A stretch of DNA of 52,460 nucleotides, taken from contig CAZOKH010000011.1 of the NCBI GenBank assembly GCA_964580315.1, positions 1 through 52,460 of the forward strand, in the 5' to 3' direction. The translations under genes and the position numbers were made by a program. This document shows, piece by piece, positions 24,781 to 33,523 of this stretch (the stretch's first letter is position 1; each line of letters opens with the position of its first letter). Under the pieces are notes generated by a model. It did no database searches. It had not been told where the DNA came from and saw only the letters and a list, made by a program, of their open reading frames with translations. Origin of the DNA: CAZOKH01 sp964580315 (lineage in GTDB: Bacteria > Chloroflexota > Anaerolineae > Anaerolineales > Anaerolineaceae).

Positions 24781-26150
24781 GGCACATTCGCTGGTACAGG
24801 AGTAAGAAAATACAGGGTAACATTTTGATGCCAGGCTTCAAATTCTTCATCCGTGAAGCCCAGGTCAATCCATTTTTGACCGGAGATACCGCCGCCCACA
24901 TCGGCAATGACCGCCTGTCCATATCCGGGCACATACACCGGCTGCCCGGCCAACAAGTTATACCATTGTTTGGTCACACCAATCACCCCGCGTTTGACCG
25001 GCAGTCCCAGCGACGTGCTGGGATAACAGCGGTCAGCCGCTGAACGGCAGGGAGAATAGCTGGTGGCATACACATCCACCGCCCGCCAGTATTCAATTGT
25101 CCCGCCGGGTGTTTCCAGGGTACGGATGACAACTTTTGATCCATATCCCACTTTTTGTGTCTTCGGTTCGCTGGCAGTCCATTCCGCCTCGGTGATGCGT
25201 GATACCTCTTTTCCATTTTCATACACCACCCGCTGCCGTTTAGCCTGAATACCGTACTGTCCGGGTTCAATCACACTGCGCTGGTCCAGTTCGGTTTCCG
25301 GGTCTTCCACATATTCATAATCAAAAGCAACGCTGGTTTGTGAAATGACCACATCTTCACACACACGCACAACTTCAATCCTGCCCTCTTCCGGCAAGGG
25401 CTCACCGGCAGCCGGTCGGCTGAAATCCGATCCCTGCAGCGCCACCCCCACCTGTGCCAGGGCTTCGCCCACCGTGGCAGCCGCAGTGCGGGCATTCACC
25501 TGCTGCTCGCCCACCTGGATGGTCAACGGCCGCGCTCGCTGCACCACTGCCAACATTTCCGCTTCCAATGGGCTGTCCATGCCCGGCGTCAACCGGTCAG
25601 CAGCCTCAAGAATCACCCCGTTTTCCCACAGGGCTTCTCCCAACGTGGCCGCCGCAGAAAAAATCACGCGCCGATTCCCATCCACGTCCAGAATGACGGT
25701 CTTTCCCGGTTTGAACTCCAGGTCATACACAGCAGCAGCGGGCAGCACATCGCTGCTGGAAATTTGTTTTCCATTCCAATACAGGCGGTCGCCCGGAAAA
25801 AATCGAATTCCAGCGCGCGCCAGCAAATTGCCGGCAATGCGCACCGAACTGAAAAACGAAACGTTTTCCAACTGGCGGCTGTCGCGCACGCGCACGGGCC
25901 GTGAATGATCCACCTGGATTACCCCCACGTTCAACAAGATTCTACCCGGCGCTGGCAGCACACGGTCCTGGCTGTCGAATTCAATTCCGGCATTACGCAG
26001 CACCTGACCCACCGTCCATCCGTTGGCGCTAACCACCTGCGGTTGGCCGTCTACAATTACAGTCATTTTGCCCTGTGCCGAAAACATCAGCAGGCCAATG
26101 CCCATTCCCGCCAGGCAAATAGCCGCCAGGATTCCCATTTTTCTATTCAT
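24765..26150 (-). CDS. YabE-like protein: DUF348, G5 and 3D domains
   Basis: A 461-residue exported protein with an N-terminal signal-anchor (MNRKMGILAAICLAGMGIGL). It has several ubiquitin-like DUF348 repeats (about 30-75, 80-130, 140-185, 195-240), a G5 domain around EVSRITEAEWTASEPKTQKVGYGSKV, and a C-terminal 3D domain with VDVYATSYSPC and the Asp-rich VIADVGGG. The fold of the 3D domain and the architecture match YabE/resuscitation-promoting-factor-like wall hydrolases that act on peptidoglycan. The three conserved Asp of the 3D domain appear only partly preserved. It is followed by ksgA, as in Bacillus. Confidence 0.88.
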   Translation of the reverse strand: MNRKMGILAAICLAGMGIGLLMFSAQGKMTVIVDGQPQVVSANGWTVGQVLRNAGIEFDSQDRVLPAPGRILLNVGVIQVDHSRPVRVRDSRQLENVSFFSSVRIAGNLLARAGIRFFPGDRLYWNGKQISSSDVLPAAAVYDLEFKPGKTVILDVDGNRRVIFSAAATLGEALWENGVILEAADRLTPGMDSPLEAEMLAVVQRARPLTIQVGEQQVNARTAAATVGEALAQVGVALQGSDFSRPAAGEPLPEEGRIEVVRVCEDVVISQTSVAFDYEYVEDPETELDQRSVIEPGQYGIQAKRQRVVYENGKEVSRITEAEWTASEPKTQKVGYGSKVVIRTLETPGGTIEYWRAVDVYATSYSPCRSAADRCYPSTSLGLPVKRGVIGVTKQWYNLLAGQPVYVPGYGQAVIADVGGGISGQKWIDLGFTDEEFEAWHQNVTLYFLTPVPANVPWILP

Positions 26151-26201
26151 ATAGTGCGAATTCTACCAGTGATTTGCTTTTCATTTGAGGGGGTGGGAAA
26201 C

Positions 26202-26230
26202 AAAAAACACCCGCTTACGGGTGCTTTTTT
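26202..26230 (-). terminator. Terminator downstream of tRNA-Phe
   Basis: CACCCG (26208-26213) and CGGGTG (26218-26223) form a short stem flanked by runs of A and T on both sides, so it can act in either direction. It separates tRNA-Phe from the YabE-like gene. Confidence 0.75.
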
Positions 26231-26240
26231 GCATTGAATA

Positions 26241-26313
26241 TGCCGAGACACAGGATCGAACTGTGGACACCGCAATTTTCAGTCGCGTGCTCTACCAACT
26301 GAGCTATCTCGGC
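26241..26313 (-). tRNA. tRNA-Phe (anticodon GAA)
   Basis: The minus strand folds as a 73-nt tRNA. The acceptor stem is GCCGAGA/TCTCGGC with discriminator A, the D-arm contains AGCTCAGTTGGTAGAGC, the anticodon loop is CTGAAAA (anticodon GAA), and the T-arm reads CACAG-TTCGATC-CTGTG. The CCA end is not encoded. Confidence 0.97.
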
Positions 26314-26374
26314 GAACGGTTTTCATACCGCGCCCAAGATTTTAACCGTTTGTTGGGTGGATGTCAAGCAAATG

Positions 26375-26743
26375 CTAAGATTCGGTGGTGGGTTTTTCTT
26401 GATAGCTGGTTTCTTCGGCTGCAACTGATTCTTGACTCTGCTCTCCTTCAGCCAGCGGTGCATGGTTGTTTAGCTGGCCAAATTCGTGCCGCATGTGCTG
26501 ATTCATTTCCTGCCATTCGCGCAAATCTTCCTGCAAGGCTGCCTCGTGCATAATCTGGTGCGTCAAATCCTGCACTTCCTTCCGGGTGTGTGTCAATTCA
26601 GCCCACAATGGCGACTTGACAACCCGGTGAAAAAAACGCCCAATTTTTCGCGCGGCTTCCACTGTTCCATCTGCACCCAGAAGCAGGAAAACCAGCACCA
26701 CAATTAAGAATGCTTCGGGTAAACCGATATTGAAAATTTCCAT
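26375..26743 (-). CDS. tatB: Sec-independent translocase subunit TatB-like
   Basis: A 122-residue protein with one N-terminal membrane helix (residues ~8-23, PEAFLIVVLVFLLLGADG), a hinge, an amphipathic helix (EAARKIGRFFHRVVKS) and a long acidic, Gln/Glu-rich tail. This is the TatA/B topology, and the longer tail plus the neighbouring short TatA favours TatB. It would form the twin-arginine receptor with TatC. It lies 62 bp downstream of tatA and just upstream of tRNA-Phe. The usual Phe-Gly hinge reads Leu-Gly-Ala here, so the TatB label is moderately firm. Confidence 0.8.
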   Translation of the reverse strand: MEIFNIGLPEAFLIVVLVFLLLGADGTVEAARKIGRFFHRVVKSPLWAELTHTRKEVQDLTHQIMHEAALQEDLREWQEMNQHMRHEFGQLNNHAPLAEGEQSQESVAAEETSYQEKPTTES

Positions 26744-26805
26744 TTCGAATGTTCCAATGCGCCAGCAGGGATAACAGGCAGCGCTGTTTTGCAGCGATGG
26801 TTATC

Positions 26806-26985
26806 CTAGTCTTTCTTTTCTTCTTCTTCGGCCTTTTTCTCGTCTTTGCCGTCCAAACCTTCGCGGAATGCGCGCACACTACTGCCCAGTTCACCGGCAA
26901 TTTTAGAAATGCGCCCCACCCCGAACACCAGCACCACAATGATTAAAACAACCAGTATTTCAAGCGGACCAATCTGTCGAAACAT
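26806..26985 (-). CDS. tatA: Sec-independent translocase subunit TatA
   Basis: A 59-residue protein between tatC and tatB. It starts at ATG 26983-26985 with GGTAAGGAG upstream and ends at TAG 26806-26808. The sequence starts MFRQIGPLEILVVLIIVV and continues with the FG hinge, the amphipathic helix RISKIAGELGSSVRAFREG, and an acidic/lysine tail. This is the complete TatA signature: one membrane helix, FG hinge and amphipathic helix with SVRAFREG. It is expected to oligomerise into the conducting patch for folded twin-arginine substrates. Confidence 0.95.
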   Translation of the reverse strand: MFRQIGPLEILVVLIIVVLVFGVGRISKIAGELGSSVRAFREGLDGKDEKKAEEEEKKD

Positions 26986-27047
26986 ACTAACTCCTTACCT
27001 TCCATTCATCTTCATTATAGCCCAGATGATGCGCCTTCCGTTCAGAC

Positions 27048-27794
27048 TCAATTTTTAGGATTCCGGGAAGAGCGCGCCAGGTGAGCAAACAAAACACTCA
27101 ACAAATACAACAGGAATAACGGCAGCATGAGCAAACCCATGTTTACCGGGTCGGGCGTGGGTGTGATGACCGCTGCCAGGATGGCGATAATCACCAAAGC
27201 ATAGCGCCAGCCGCGCAGCAAAAGCGAGGCTTTCACCAGGCCAAAGCGCGCCAGCACATACACCACCAGCGGCATTTCAAAACTTGCGCCAATCCAAAAC
27301 AACAAACCGGTCACAAATTCAAAATAGCTTGAAAGCCTGAGCGTTGTTTTGACAGAAATAAAACTGATCAAAAACGGCAAAGCAGCCGGCAGCATCACAA
27401 AATAGGCAAACAGCACACCGCTGGCAAACAACAACACAGCCGCCGGAATAGCCAGCAGCAGACTTCGTTTTTCAGCGGGTTTCAACCCCGGCAGCACAAA
27501 TGCCAGAGCCTGATACAGCATCACAGGCAGCGCCAGTATGAAACCACTGAGCAAGGCTACGCGCATGTAAACGCCCACGTTTTCGGTGACTTCCAGGGAA
27601 ATCAGGTTTTCCACGCCGCCCACAGGAATTGCCAGGTACTCAATGCCCTTCTCGGCAAAGACCAAACTGGCGGTTGTGGTCACAACCAGTGCCAGCAGCG
27701 CAATCAGAACCCGTTTGCGCAATTCGTCAACGTGTGCGCCAATGGGCATTGCACTTGCATCCATCACCGGGGCGGGTGTATCAATTTTGGTCAT
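27048..27794 (-). CDS. tatC: Sec-independent translocase subunit TatC
   Basis: A 248-residue membrane protein with six hydrophobic segments. HVDELRKRVLIALLAL near the start, FVLPGLKPAEKR after the third helix, and YALVIIAILAAVITPTPDP near the sixth are TatC hallmarks. TatC recognises twin-arginine signal peptides. A ribosome-binding site AGGGAG precedes the start. It heads a tatC-tatA-tatB cluster on the minus strand, divergent from coaE. Confidence 0.95.
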   Translation of the reverse strand: MTKIDTPAPVMDASAMPIGAHVDELRKRVLIALLALVVTTTASLVFAEKGIEYLAIPVGGVENLISLEVTENVGVYMRVALLSGFILALPVMLYQALAFVLPGLKPAEKRSLLLAIPAAVLLFASGVLFAYFVMLPAALPFLISFISVKTTLRLSSYFEFVTGLLFWIGASFEMPLVVYVLARFGLVKASLLLRGWRYALVIIAILAAVITPTPDPVNMGLLMLPLFLLYLLSVLFAHLARSSRNPKN

Positions 27795-27911
27795 TTCAGT
27801 TCAACCGTTCTCCCTGGCTACATTTTAACTGCTAATGATCATAATCGTTATGTACGAAAATAAGAATTAGATAAGTATTATCTGGAATGTACTCAAAAGC
27901 AATCGGCGTGT

Positions 27912-27940
27912 TTGACATTATCCAATCGCCGGGCTAAAAT
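27912..27940 (+). promoter_or_regulatory. Promoter of coaE
   Basis: TTGACA (27912-27917) and TAAAAT (27935-27940) with a 17-base spacer, 48 bases before the GTG start. Confidence 0.75.
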
Positions 27941-27987
27941 GACAGGTAGTGGTAATTTTTATTAAGGAATCATTACAGGAGTCACAG

Positions 27988-29121
27988 GTGAGTAAATGGG
28001 CTGGAAAATTCGTCATCGGTCTAACCGGTAATATTGGTACAGGAAAAAGCAGTGTGCGCCGCATGTTGGAACACCTGGGCGCTTATGGAATTGATGCCGA
28101 TGCGTTGAGCCATCGCGTCATTGCCAGGGACGCGCCGGGGTATCAACCTGTTATCAACACCTTCGGATCGTGGGTTTTGACCCCGCAAAAAGAAATTGAC
28201 CGCGCCCGCCTGGCGCGTCTGGTTTTCAGTGATGCCGAAGCCCTGCAGCGCCTGGAAAAAATCGTGCATCCCCTGGTAGAGCAGGCTGTCAACTATCTGG
28301 CCAGCCGTGCGAAACAGCCTGTGGTGGTGCTTGAAGCCATCAAATTACTCGAATCCAATCTGTACAGCTCGTGCGATTCCATCTGGGTGGTCACAACCAC
28401 CCCGGAAAATCAGATCAGCCGCCTGGTTCAAAACCGTGGAATGTCAGAGGAAGAAGCCAGGCGCCGCATCGATTCGCAATCGCCGCCCGGGCAGAAAATT
28501 GCCATGGCAAATGTCATCATTCAAAACGACGGGACAGTGGAAGAAACCTGGAAACAGGTGACCGATGAATGGCAGCGCCTGGCTTTGCCTGTGTTTCCTG
28601 AACCAACTGCTGAAACCGCCCAACCGGCAGCACAGGCTGGCATTTCACGCGCCAAACCCAAAGATGCTTCCTTTATCGCCTCCTTTCTCAACCGCACGCT
28701 GCGCAAAGCGCCGCCCCTCACCCGCGCTGATATCATCACGTCATTCAGTGAAAAATCTTACCTGCTGCTGAAAACCGGCACCCGCATGGAGGGTGTTCTG
28801 GGCTGGCAGGTTGAGAACCTGGTTGCCCGGGTGAGTGAGATCGCCCTGGATGCCAGCCTGATCGCAGATCAAGCCCTTCCCCCTTTAGTTAAAGAGATGG
28901 AAAACGCAGCCAAAGAACTGCAATGCGAAGCAGCTCTCGTTCGCATACCAACCAACCTGGAAGGTTTGCAAGAAATGTGGACGCAACTGGGTTACCGTGA
29001 ATGCGCTGTAAAAACATTAAGCGTCAATGCCTGGAGAGAAGCCGCGCAAGAGTTAGCCAACCCGGGAGATATGGTGCTTTTCAAGCAACTGCGGCAAGAC
29101 CGGGTGCTGCGCCCGATATGA
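27988..29121 (+). CDS. coaE: Dephospho-CoA kinase fused to a GNAT-like domain
   Basis: The start is GTG 27988 behind ACAGGAG; the upstream frame to 27949 is dismissed. Residues ~1-195 of 377 are a complete dephospho-CoA kinase: P-loop GLTGNIGTGKSSV, GIDADALSHRV, and the lid region RLVQNRGMSEEEARRRIDSQ. This enzyme phosphorylates dephospho-CoA in the last step of CoA synthesis. A ~25-residue linker leads to a C-terminal ~150-residue region (from KDASFIASFL to FKQL) with the strand-helix order of an N-acetyltransferase, ending ELGYRE-like. The pairing suggests a CoA-related regulatory or acyl-sensing role, unproven. Confidence 0.88.
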   Translation: MSKWAGKFVIGLTGNIGTGKSSVRRMLEHLGAYGIDADALSHRVIARDAPGYQPVINTFGSWVLTPQKEIDRARLARLVFSDAEALQRLEKIVHPLVEQAVNYLASRAKQPVVVLEAIKLLESNLYSSCDSIWVVTTTPENQISRLVQNRGMSEEEARRRIDSQSPPGQKIAMANVIIQNDGTVEETWKQVTDEWQRLALPVFPEPTAETAQPAAQAGISRAKPKDASFIASFLNRTLRKAPPLTRADIITSFSEKSYLLLKTGTRMEGVLGWQVENLVARVSEIALDASLIADQALPPLVKEMENAAKELQCEAALVRIPTNLEGLQEMWTQLGYRECAVKTLSVNAWREAAQELANPGDMVLFKQLRQDRVLRPI

Positions 29122-29170
29122 TATGATTGATTAAACTGTCTGACAATTTTCAATGTCTTAGTGGATACCG

Positions 29171-30055
29171 GTGCCTAATTTCCTCAACGAACTACTCTTT
29201 CTGTTTCAACGGCTTGATTTATTGAGCGCGTTGGATATTTTGTTGGTCACTGTCATCATTTTCGTGATTTTATTGATCGTCCGTGACACACAGGCCACGG
29301 TTCTATTACGCGGGGTCATCTTCCTGATCATTGCCCTGTCACTGCTGACCAGTATGGTGAACCTGCCGGCTTTTTCCTTCTTGCTGGCAAACACGCTGCC
29401 CACCCTGTTATTTGCCATTCCCGTCATTTTCGCGCCCGAAATCAGGCGCGCCCTTGAACGCCTGGGAAGAGCTGGTACCGGCACAGTTTTCGGCATGCGC
29501 GCGGTTTCTACAATTGAAGAAATGGAACCGGTCATTAAAGCGGTTGTCAGCGCCTCGGCTCGTCTTTCAGCCCGTCAGCACGGCGCACTGATCATCTTGC
29601 GCCGCAATGACAGCCTGAATGACTATATTGAAACCGGTGTACGCCTCGATTCAGCAGTTACCCCCGAAATGCTGCTGCAAATCTTTTACCCGAACACGCC
29701 GCTGCATGACGGCGCCGTGATCATCCAGGGTGGACGCATTACCGCGGCTGCCTGTGTGATGCCGCTATCAGCCAGCGGTGTGCTCAACCGCTCGCCCGAA
29801 AGGCAAATGGGGTTGCGCCACCGCGCCGCGCTGGGCATTTCAGAAGCCAGCGACGCCATTGCCGTGGTGGTTTCCGAACAAACCGGCTCCATTTCCATTG
29901 CACACGCCGGGCGCATGATCCGCCGCCTGGACAGCGAACGCCTGGAAAATATTCTCACCGCGTTTTACCGACCCACTGAAACTACCAGCGGTCCCATCCA
30001 TTTCTTAAACCGCCTGGTAGGTCGGCGTTCTGGCAGCGGTCGGCAGGAGGATTGA
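29171..30055 (+). CDS. cdaA: Diadenylate cyclase CdaA
   Basis: A 294-residue membrane enzyme with a GTG start. Three N-terminal helices (about 20-85) precede the DisA_N catalytic domain, which carries LHDGAVI (DGA at 180-182) and RHR (216-218), the motifs that bind and cyclise two ATP to cyclic di-AMP. This second messenger controls potassium and osmolyte balance and wall integrity. The next gene, overlapping by one base, encodes the YbbR/CdaR regulator, the conserved partner. Confidence 0.96.
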   Translation: MPNFLNELLFLFQRLDLLSALDILLVTVIIFVILLIVRDTQATVLLRGVIFLIIALSLLTSMVNLPAFSFLLANTLPTLLFAIPVIFAPEIRRALERLGRAGTGTVFGMRAVSTIEEMEPVIKAVVSASARLSARQHGALIILRRNDSLNDYIETGVRLDSAVTPEMLLQIFYPNTPLHDGAVIIQGGRITAAACVMPLSASGVLNRSPERQMGLRHRAALGISEASDAIAVVVSEQTGSISIAHAGRMIRRLDSERLENILTAFYRPTETTSGPIHFLNRLVGRRSGSGRQED

Positions 30056-31317
30056 TGAGCAACCGGCTGAATAAACTGGGCAAAGATTTCTCCACCTTCC
30101 TGCTGGCTTTTGCACTGGCAATCGCGGTTTGGATTTCAGCCGTTACGGCAGCTGATCCAACTGAACAGCGGGTTTACCCCTCACCCATTCCCATTGAAAC
30201 CGTTGGGCTCGATCCCGGCGTGGTGATAGTCAATGATCTGCCTACCCAGGTCAACCTCACCCTTAGCGCCCCGAATTCCATCTGGAACTTGCTACTAAAT
30301 GACAAAAGCCTGATTCGTGCCGTGGTGGATCTTTCTGGCAAAAACGCCGGTGAACATGAGTTGCCCGTCCAGGTACAAATATCCGTCAACCCGGTGCGCG
30401 TGGTGTCCACCTCGCCTTCAGAATTGACCATCATTATGGACAACATTGCCAACCGCGAAATGGCTGTCTCGCTTGAACAAAAAGGCGAACCTTCCATTGG
30501 TTTTCAGGCTGAACCACCCACGCTCGACCAGGACACAGTGATTATCAGCGGCCCAAAATCGATTGTTGACAGAGCCAGCCTGGTGCGGGCGGAACTTGAC
30601 ATTAACAGTGCTTCAGAAGACATCAGCCGCTCGCTGCCGCTGACCGTGCTGGACGCAGACGGCCTGCCGTTAAATTCACTCACCGTTACACCCGCTGAAG
30701 TTGAAGTGAATATGATCATCAGCCAGCGCGGCGGCTACCGCAATGTAGTGGTCAAAGTGGTGCCCACCGGGCAGGTTGCCAGCGGCTACCGGGTGACCAA
30801 CATCTCGGTTTACCCGCCCACGCTCACCGTCTATTCCGGCGAACCCATCCTGGTCGATCAACTGCCGGGCTATGTCGAAACAGCCGCGCTCAACCTGAAC
30901 GGCGCCAAAGAAGATATTTCCGTCAGCCTGCCGCTTAGTTTGCCGTCAGGCGTTTCAGTGGTCGGAAAACAGACCGTTGATGTGCAGGTGAGCGTTGCCT
31001 CCATTGAAGGCAGCCTGACCCTTTCAGGGATGAAAGTGGAAGTGATTGGCGTTGATAAAGACCTGGTCGCCAGCATTTCACCTGCCACAGTCGATGTAAT
31101 CCTGTCAGGTCCAATGCCCATGTTGGATGAATTGCGTACATCCAACATCCGTGTACTGGTCGATATGACCAATATTCAAGAAGGCGCCTATCAACGTGTG
31201 CCCTCTGTTGAAATCAGCAACCCCGACGTGGATGTAAAATCCATCCTGCCCGAATCGGTTGAGATTACCTTAAAGAGTACGAGCCCCGCCAGTGCGACTC
31301 CCTCTGCAACCCCCTGA
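30055..31317 (+). CDS. YbbR-domain regulator of CdaA (CdaR-like)
   Basis: A 420-residue protein begun at ATG 30055 behind AGGAGG. It has one N-terminal membrane helix (FSTFLLAFALAIAVWISAV) and about four external YbbR repeats, each with the pattern of a short beta barrel ending in a phrase like SPSELTIIMD or TPAEVEVNMI. A short Ser/Ala/Thr/Pro tail follows. In Firmicutes CdaR binds and tunes CdaA from outside the membrane. The genes share one base and are translationally coupled. Der follows 15 bases later, in place of the usual glmM. Confidence 0.92.
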   Translation: MSNRLNKLGKDFSTFLLAFALAIAVWISAVTAADPTEQRVYPSPIPIETVGLDPGVVIVNDLPTQVNLTLSAPNSIWNLLLNDKSLIRAVVDLSGKNAGEHELPVQVQISVNPVRVVSTSPSELTIIMDNIANREMAVSLEQKGEPSIGFQAEPPTLDQDTVIISGPKSIVDRASLVRAELDINSASEDISRSLPLTVLDADGLPLNSLTVTPAEVEVNMIISQRGGYRNVVVKVVPTGQVASGYRVTNISVYPPTLTVYSGEPILVDQLPGYVETAALNLNGAKEDISVSLPLSLPSGVSVVGKQTVDVQVSVASIEGSLTLSGMKVEVIGVDKDLVASISPATVDVILSGPMPMLDELRTSNIRVLVDMTNIQEGAYQRVPSVEISNPDVDVKSILPESVEITLKSTSPASATPSATP

Positions 31318-31332
31318 GAAAGATGATTTTTC

Positions 31333-32703
31333 ATGCAAAAACCTGTTGTTGCCCTGGTTGGGCGCCCCAATGTTGGAAAAAGCACCCTGTTCAACCGCCT
31401 GACGGGAGAAATGCTTGCCATTGTCGATGATGTTCCCGGCACCACCCGCGACCGGCTTTTTGCCGAAGCGGAATGGAGCGGGATTAAATTCGATGTAGTG
31501 GATACGGGCGGCATTGATCCATCCTTTCGTGAAAAACAGCCGCTTTCCATCGGCTCGGCTGACTTTATTCAAGAAATCAAATCCCAGGCAGCCATAGCCA
31601 TTCAAGAAGCCGACGCGGTGCTCTTCCTGGCCGATGCCAGCGCCGGTGTCACCCCGGCAGATATCGAAGTGGCACAACTGCTGCGCCACAACCAGAAGAT
31701 GGTGGATGGCAATCCCTATCCCCCTGTACTACTGGTGGTGAACAAGGCTGACAACCAGTCTTTACGCCTGTCAGTACCGCAATTCTACGAGCTGGGCATG
31801 GGCGAGCCTTACGCCATCTCTGCTGTTCACGGCACCGGCACCGGCGACCTGCTGGACGCCCTGATTGAAGCGCTGCCCGAACCCCGTGAAGACGAGGATG
31901 AAGACCGGGTGAAAGTTGCCATTGTGGGCAAACCCAATGTGGGCAAATCCAGCCTGCTCAACCGGCTCATCGGCAAAGAGCGCGCCATCGTCAGCCCCAT
32001 TGCCGGCACCACGCGCGACGCCATTGACACCCACATGGAATTTGAAAATGTGCCCATCACCCTGATCGATACCGCCGGCATCCGCCGCCGTGGAAAAATC
32101 ATCCCCGGGGTTGAAAAATACAGCGTGCTGCGCTCACTGCGCGCCATTGAACGCAGTGACGTGGCTTTGTTAATGATCGATGCCGAACAGGGCATCACCG
32201 CCCAGGACACGCACATTGCCGGTTTCATTCTGGATGCCTGGAAAAGCGCAGTGGTCATTGTCAATAAGTGGGACACCGTTGTGAAAGATTCAAACACCAT
32301 GGAAGAATATTCGCAGCACATTCGGCGCGAACTTAACTTCATGGACTATGTACCGCTGTTATTCATTTCTGTTAAAACCGGTCAGCGGGTTGACCAGGTG
32401 CTTCCACTGGCTCTGCGCGTGCAGGAAGAGCGCCTGGCGCGCATCACCACATCGGATTTGAACCGCATCATCCATGCCGCGCAGGATAAACACGCCGCCC
32501 CGTCGCGCACCGGGCAGCAATTGCGCGCCTACTACGCCACCCAGGTGCGCAGCGACCCACCCACCTTTATGATTTATGTCAACAACCCCAAACTGGCTCA
32601 TTTTACTTACGTCCGCTTTCTTGAAAACCAACTGCGCAAAGAATATCCGTTCATTGGGACGCCCATCCGCCTGGTGTTCAAACCGCGCCACAAAGATGAC
32701 TGA
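31333..32703 (+). CDS. der: Ribosome biogenesis GTPase Der (EngA)
   Basis: A 456-residue protein with two tandem GTPase domains and a C-terminal KH-like domain, an arrangement unique to Der. Domain 1 has GRPNVGKSTLFNRL, DVPGTTRD, DTGG and NKAD; domain 2 has GKPNVGKSSLLNRL, GTTRDAID, DTAG and NKWD. An acidic linker (EPREDEDEDR) separates them. It acts in assembly of the 50S subunit. It is downstream of cdaA-ybbR and slightly longer than the common ~440 residues. Confidence 0.98.
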   Translation: MQKPVVALVGRPNVGKSTLFNRLTGEMLAIVDDVPGTTRDRLFAEAEWSGIKFDVVDTGGIDPSFREKQPLSIGSADFIQEIKSQAAIAIQEADAVLFLADASAGVTPADIEVAQLLRHNQKMVDGNPYPPVLLVVNKADNQSLRLSVPQFYELGMGEPYAISAVHGTGTGDLLDALIEALPEPREDEDEDRVKVAIVGKPNVGKSSLLNRLIGKERAIVSPIAGTTRDAIDTHMEFENVPITLIDTAGIRRRGKIIPGVEKYSVLRSLRAIERSDVALLMIDAEQGITAQDTHIAGFILDAWKSAVVIVNKWDTVVKDSNTMEEYSQHIRRELNFMDYVPLLFISVKTGQRVDQVLPLALRVQEERLARITTSDLNRIIHAAQDKHAAPSRTGQQLRAYYATQVRSDPPTFMIYVNNPKLAHFTYVRFLENQLRKEYPFIGTPIRLVFKPRHKDD

Positions 32704-32735
32704 CAGCGCCGGGGGTAATCGCAATATGCAATATC

Positions 32736-32764
32736 TTGCCTGCATTTTCTGCCGGTCTTATAAT
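32736..32764 (+). promoter_or_regulatory. Promoter of lepB
   Basis: TTGCCT (32736-32741) and a perfect TATAAT (32759-32764) have a 17-base spacer, 20 bases before the start codon. Confidence 0.75.
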
Positions 32765-32784
32765 CAAATTGGATCGGAGGTCTT

Positions 32785-33372
32785 TTGAACGAAACACAAA
32801 CCAATGAAATGGAACAAATTACCGAACCACAAGAACGCCCCCTGTGGATTCGGTTCCTTCTTGAAACTGTCCAAACCCTGGTTTTAGCACTGGTTTTATA
32901 CTTGCTTATCGATAGTGTGGTTGCCCGTGTGCGTGTCGAGAAGGTTAGCATGCTCCCCACGGTTCACCCCGGCGAATTCGTGCTGGTGAACAAGCTGGCC
33001 TACCGCTTTGGCGAGATTGAACACGGCGATATCGTGGTCTTCCATTATCCGATGGATCCCAATGACGACTACATCAAGCGCGTGATCGGCGTTCCGGGCG
33101 ATCTGGTAGAAACAAAAGACGGCCTGGTGCGGGTGAACGGCGCCGCCTGGGACGAACCGTACATCTCTGCACCACCTGCCTACAGCGGAAACTGGACTGT
33201 ACCGGAAAATTCACTGTTTGTGCTGGGCGACAACCGCAACCAGTCCTCCGATTCGCACACCTGGGGATTTGTGCCCACCTCCAACATTGTTGGAAAAGCC
33301 ATTGCGGTTTACTGGCCGTTTGACCAGATTAAGACGTTAACCCACCCGCAAATGGCCAGCGCCGCAAATTAA
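32785..33372 (+). CDS. lepB: Signal peptidase I
   Basis: A 195-residue membrane protease with a TTG start four bases after GGAGG. One membrane helix (~26-44) anchors the enzyme. SMLPT holds the nucleophile Ser55, YIKRVIGVPGD holds the general-base Lys98, and LGDNRNQSSDSHTWG is box E. It cuts signal peptides from secreted proteins on the outer membrane face. It is the last housekeeping gene before the microcompartment locus. Confidence 0.96.
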   Translation: MNETQTNEMEQITEPQERPLWIRFLLETVQTLVLALVLYLLIDSVVARVRVEKVSMLPTVHPGEFVLVNKLAYRFGEIEHGDIVVFHYPMDPNDDYIKRVIGVPGDLVETKDGLVRVNGAAWDEPYISAPPAYSGNWTVPENSLFVLGDNRNQSSDSHTWGFVPTSNIVGKAIAVYWPFDQIKTLTHPQMASAAN

Positions 33373-33408
33373 TCCAATAGAGGGTGGCGGCTTCAGCCAT
33401 CATTCTGC

Positions 33409-33457
33409 GACTGAAGTCGCTACTACACAAGGATCAATTGTAGTAACGACTTCTGTC
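33409..33457. repeat. Long imperfect inverted repeat upstream of the BMC locus
   Basis: GACTGAAGTCGCTACTAC (from 33409) pairs with GTAGTAACGACTTCTGTC (to 33457) with few mismatches. It lies between lepB and the first aldolase gene. It lacks a T-run, so it looks like a dispersed palindrome rather than a terminator. Confidence 0.65.
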
Positions 33458-33523
33458 ATTTAAACACACAAAGCATACTGAACAGACAACTCATCCAATC
33501 TCATTACTGAAAAGGAACCCGCC

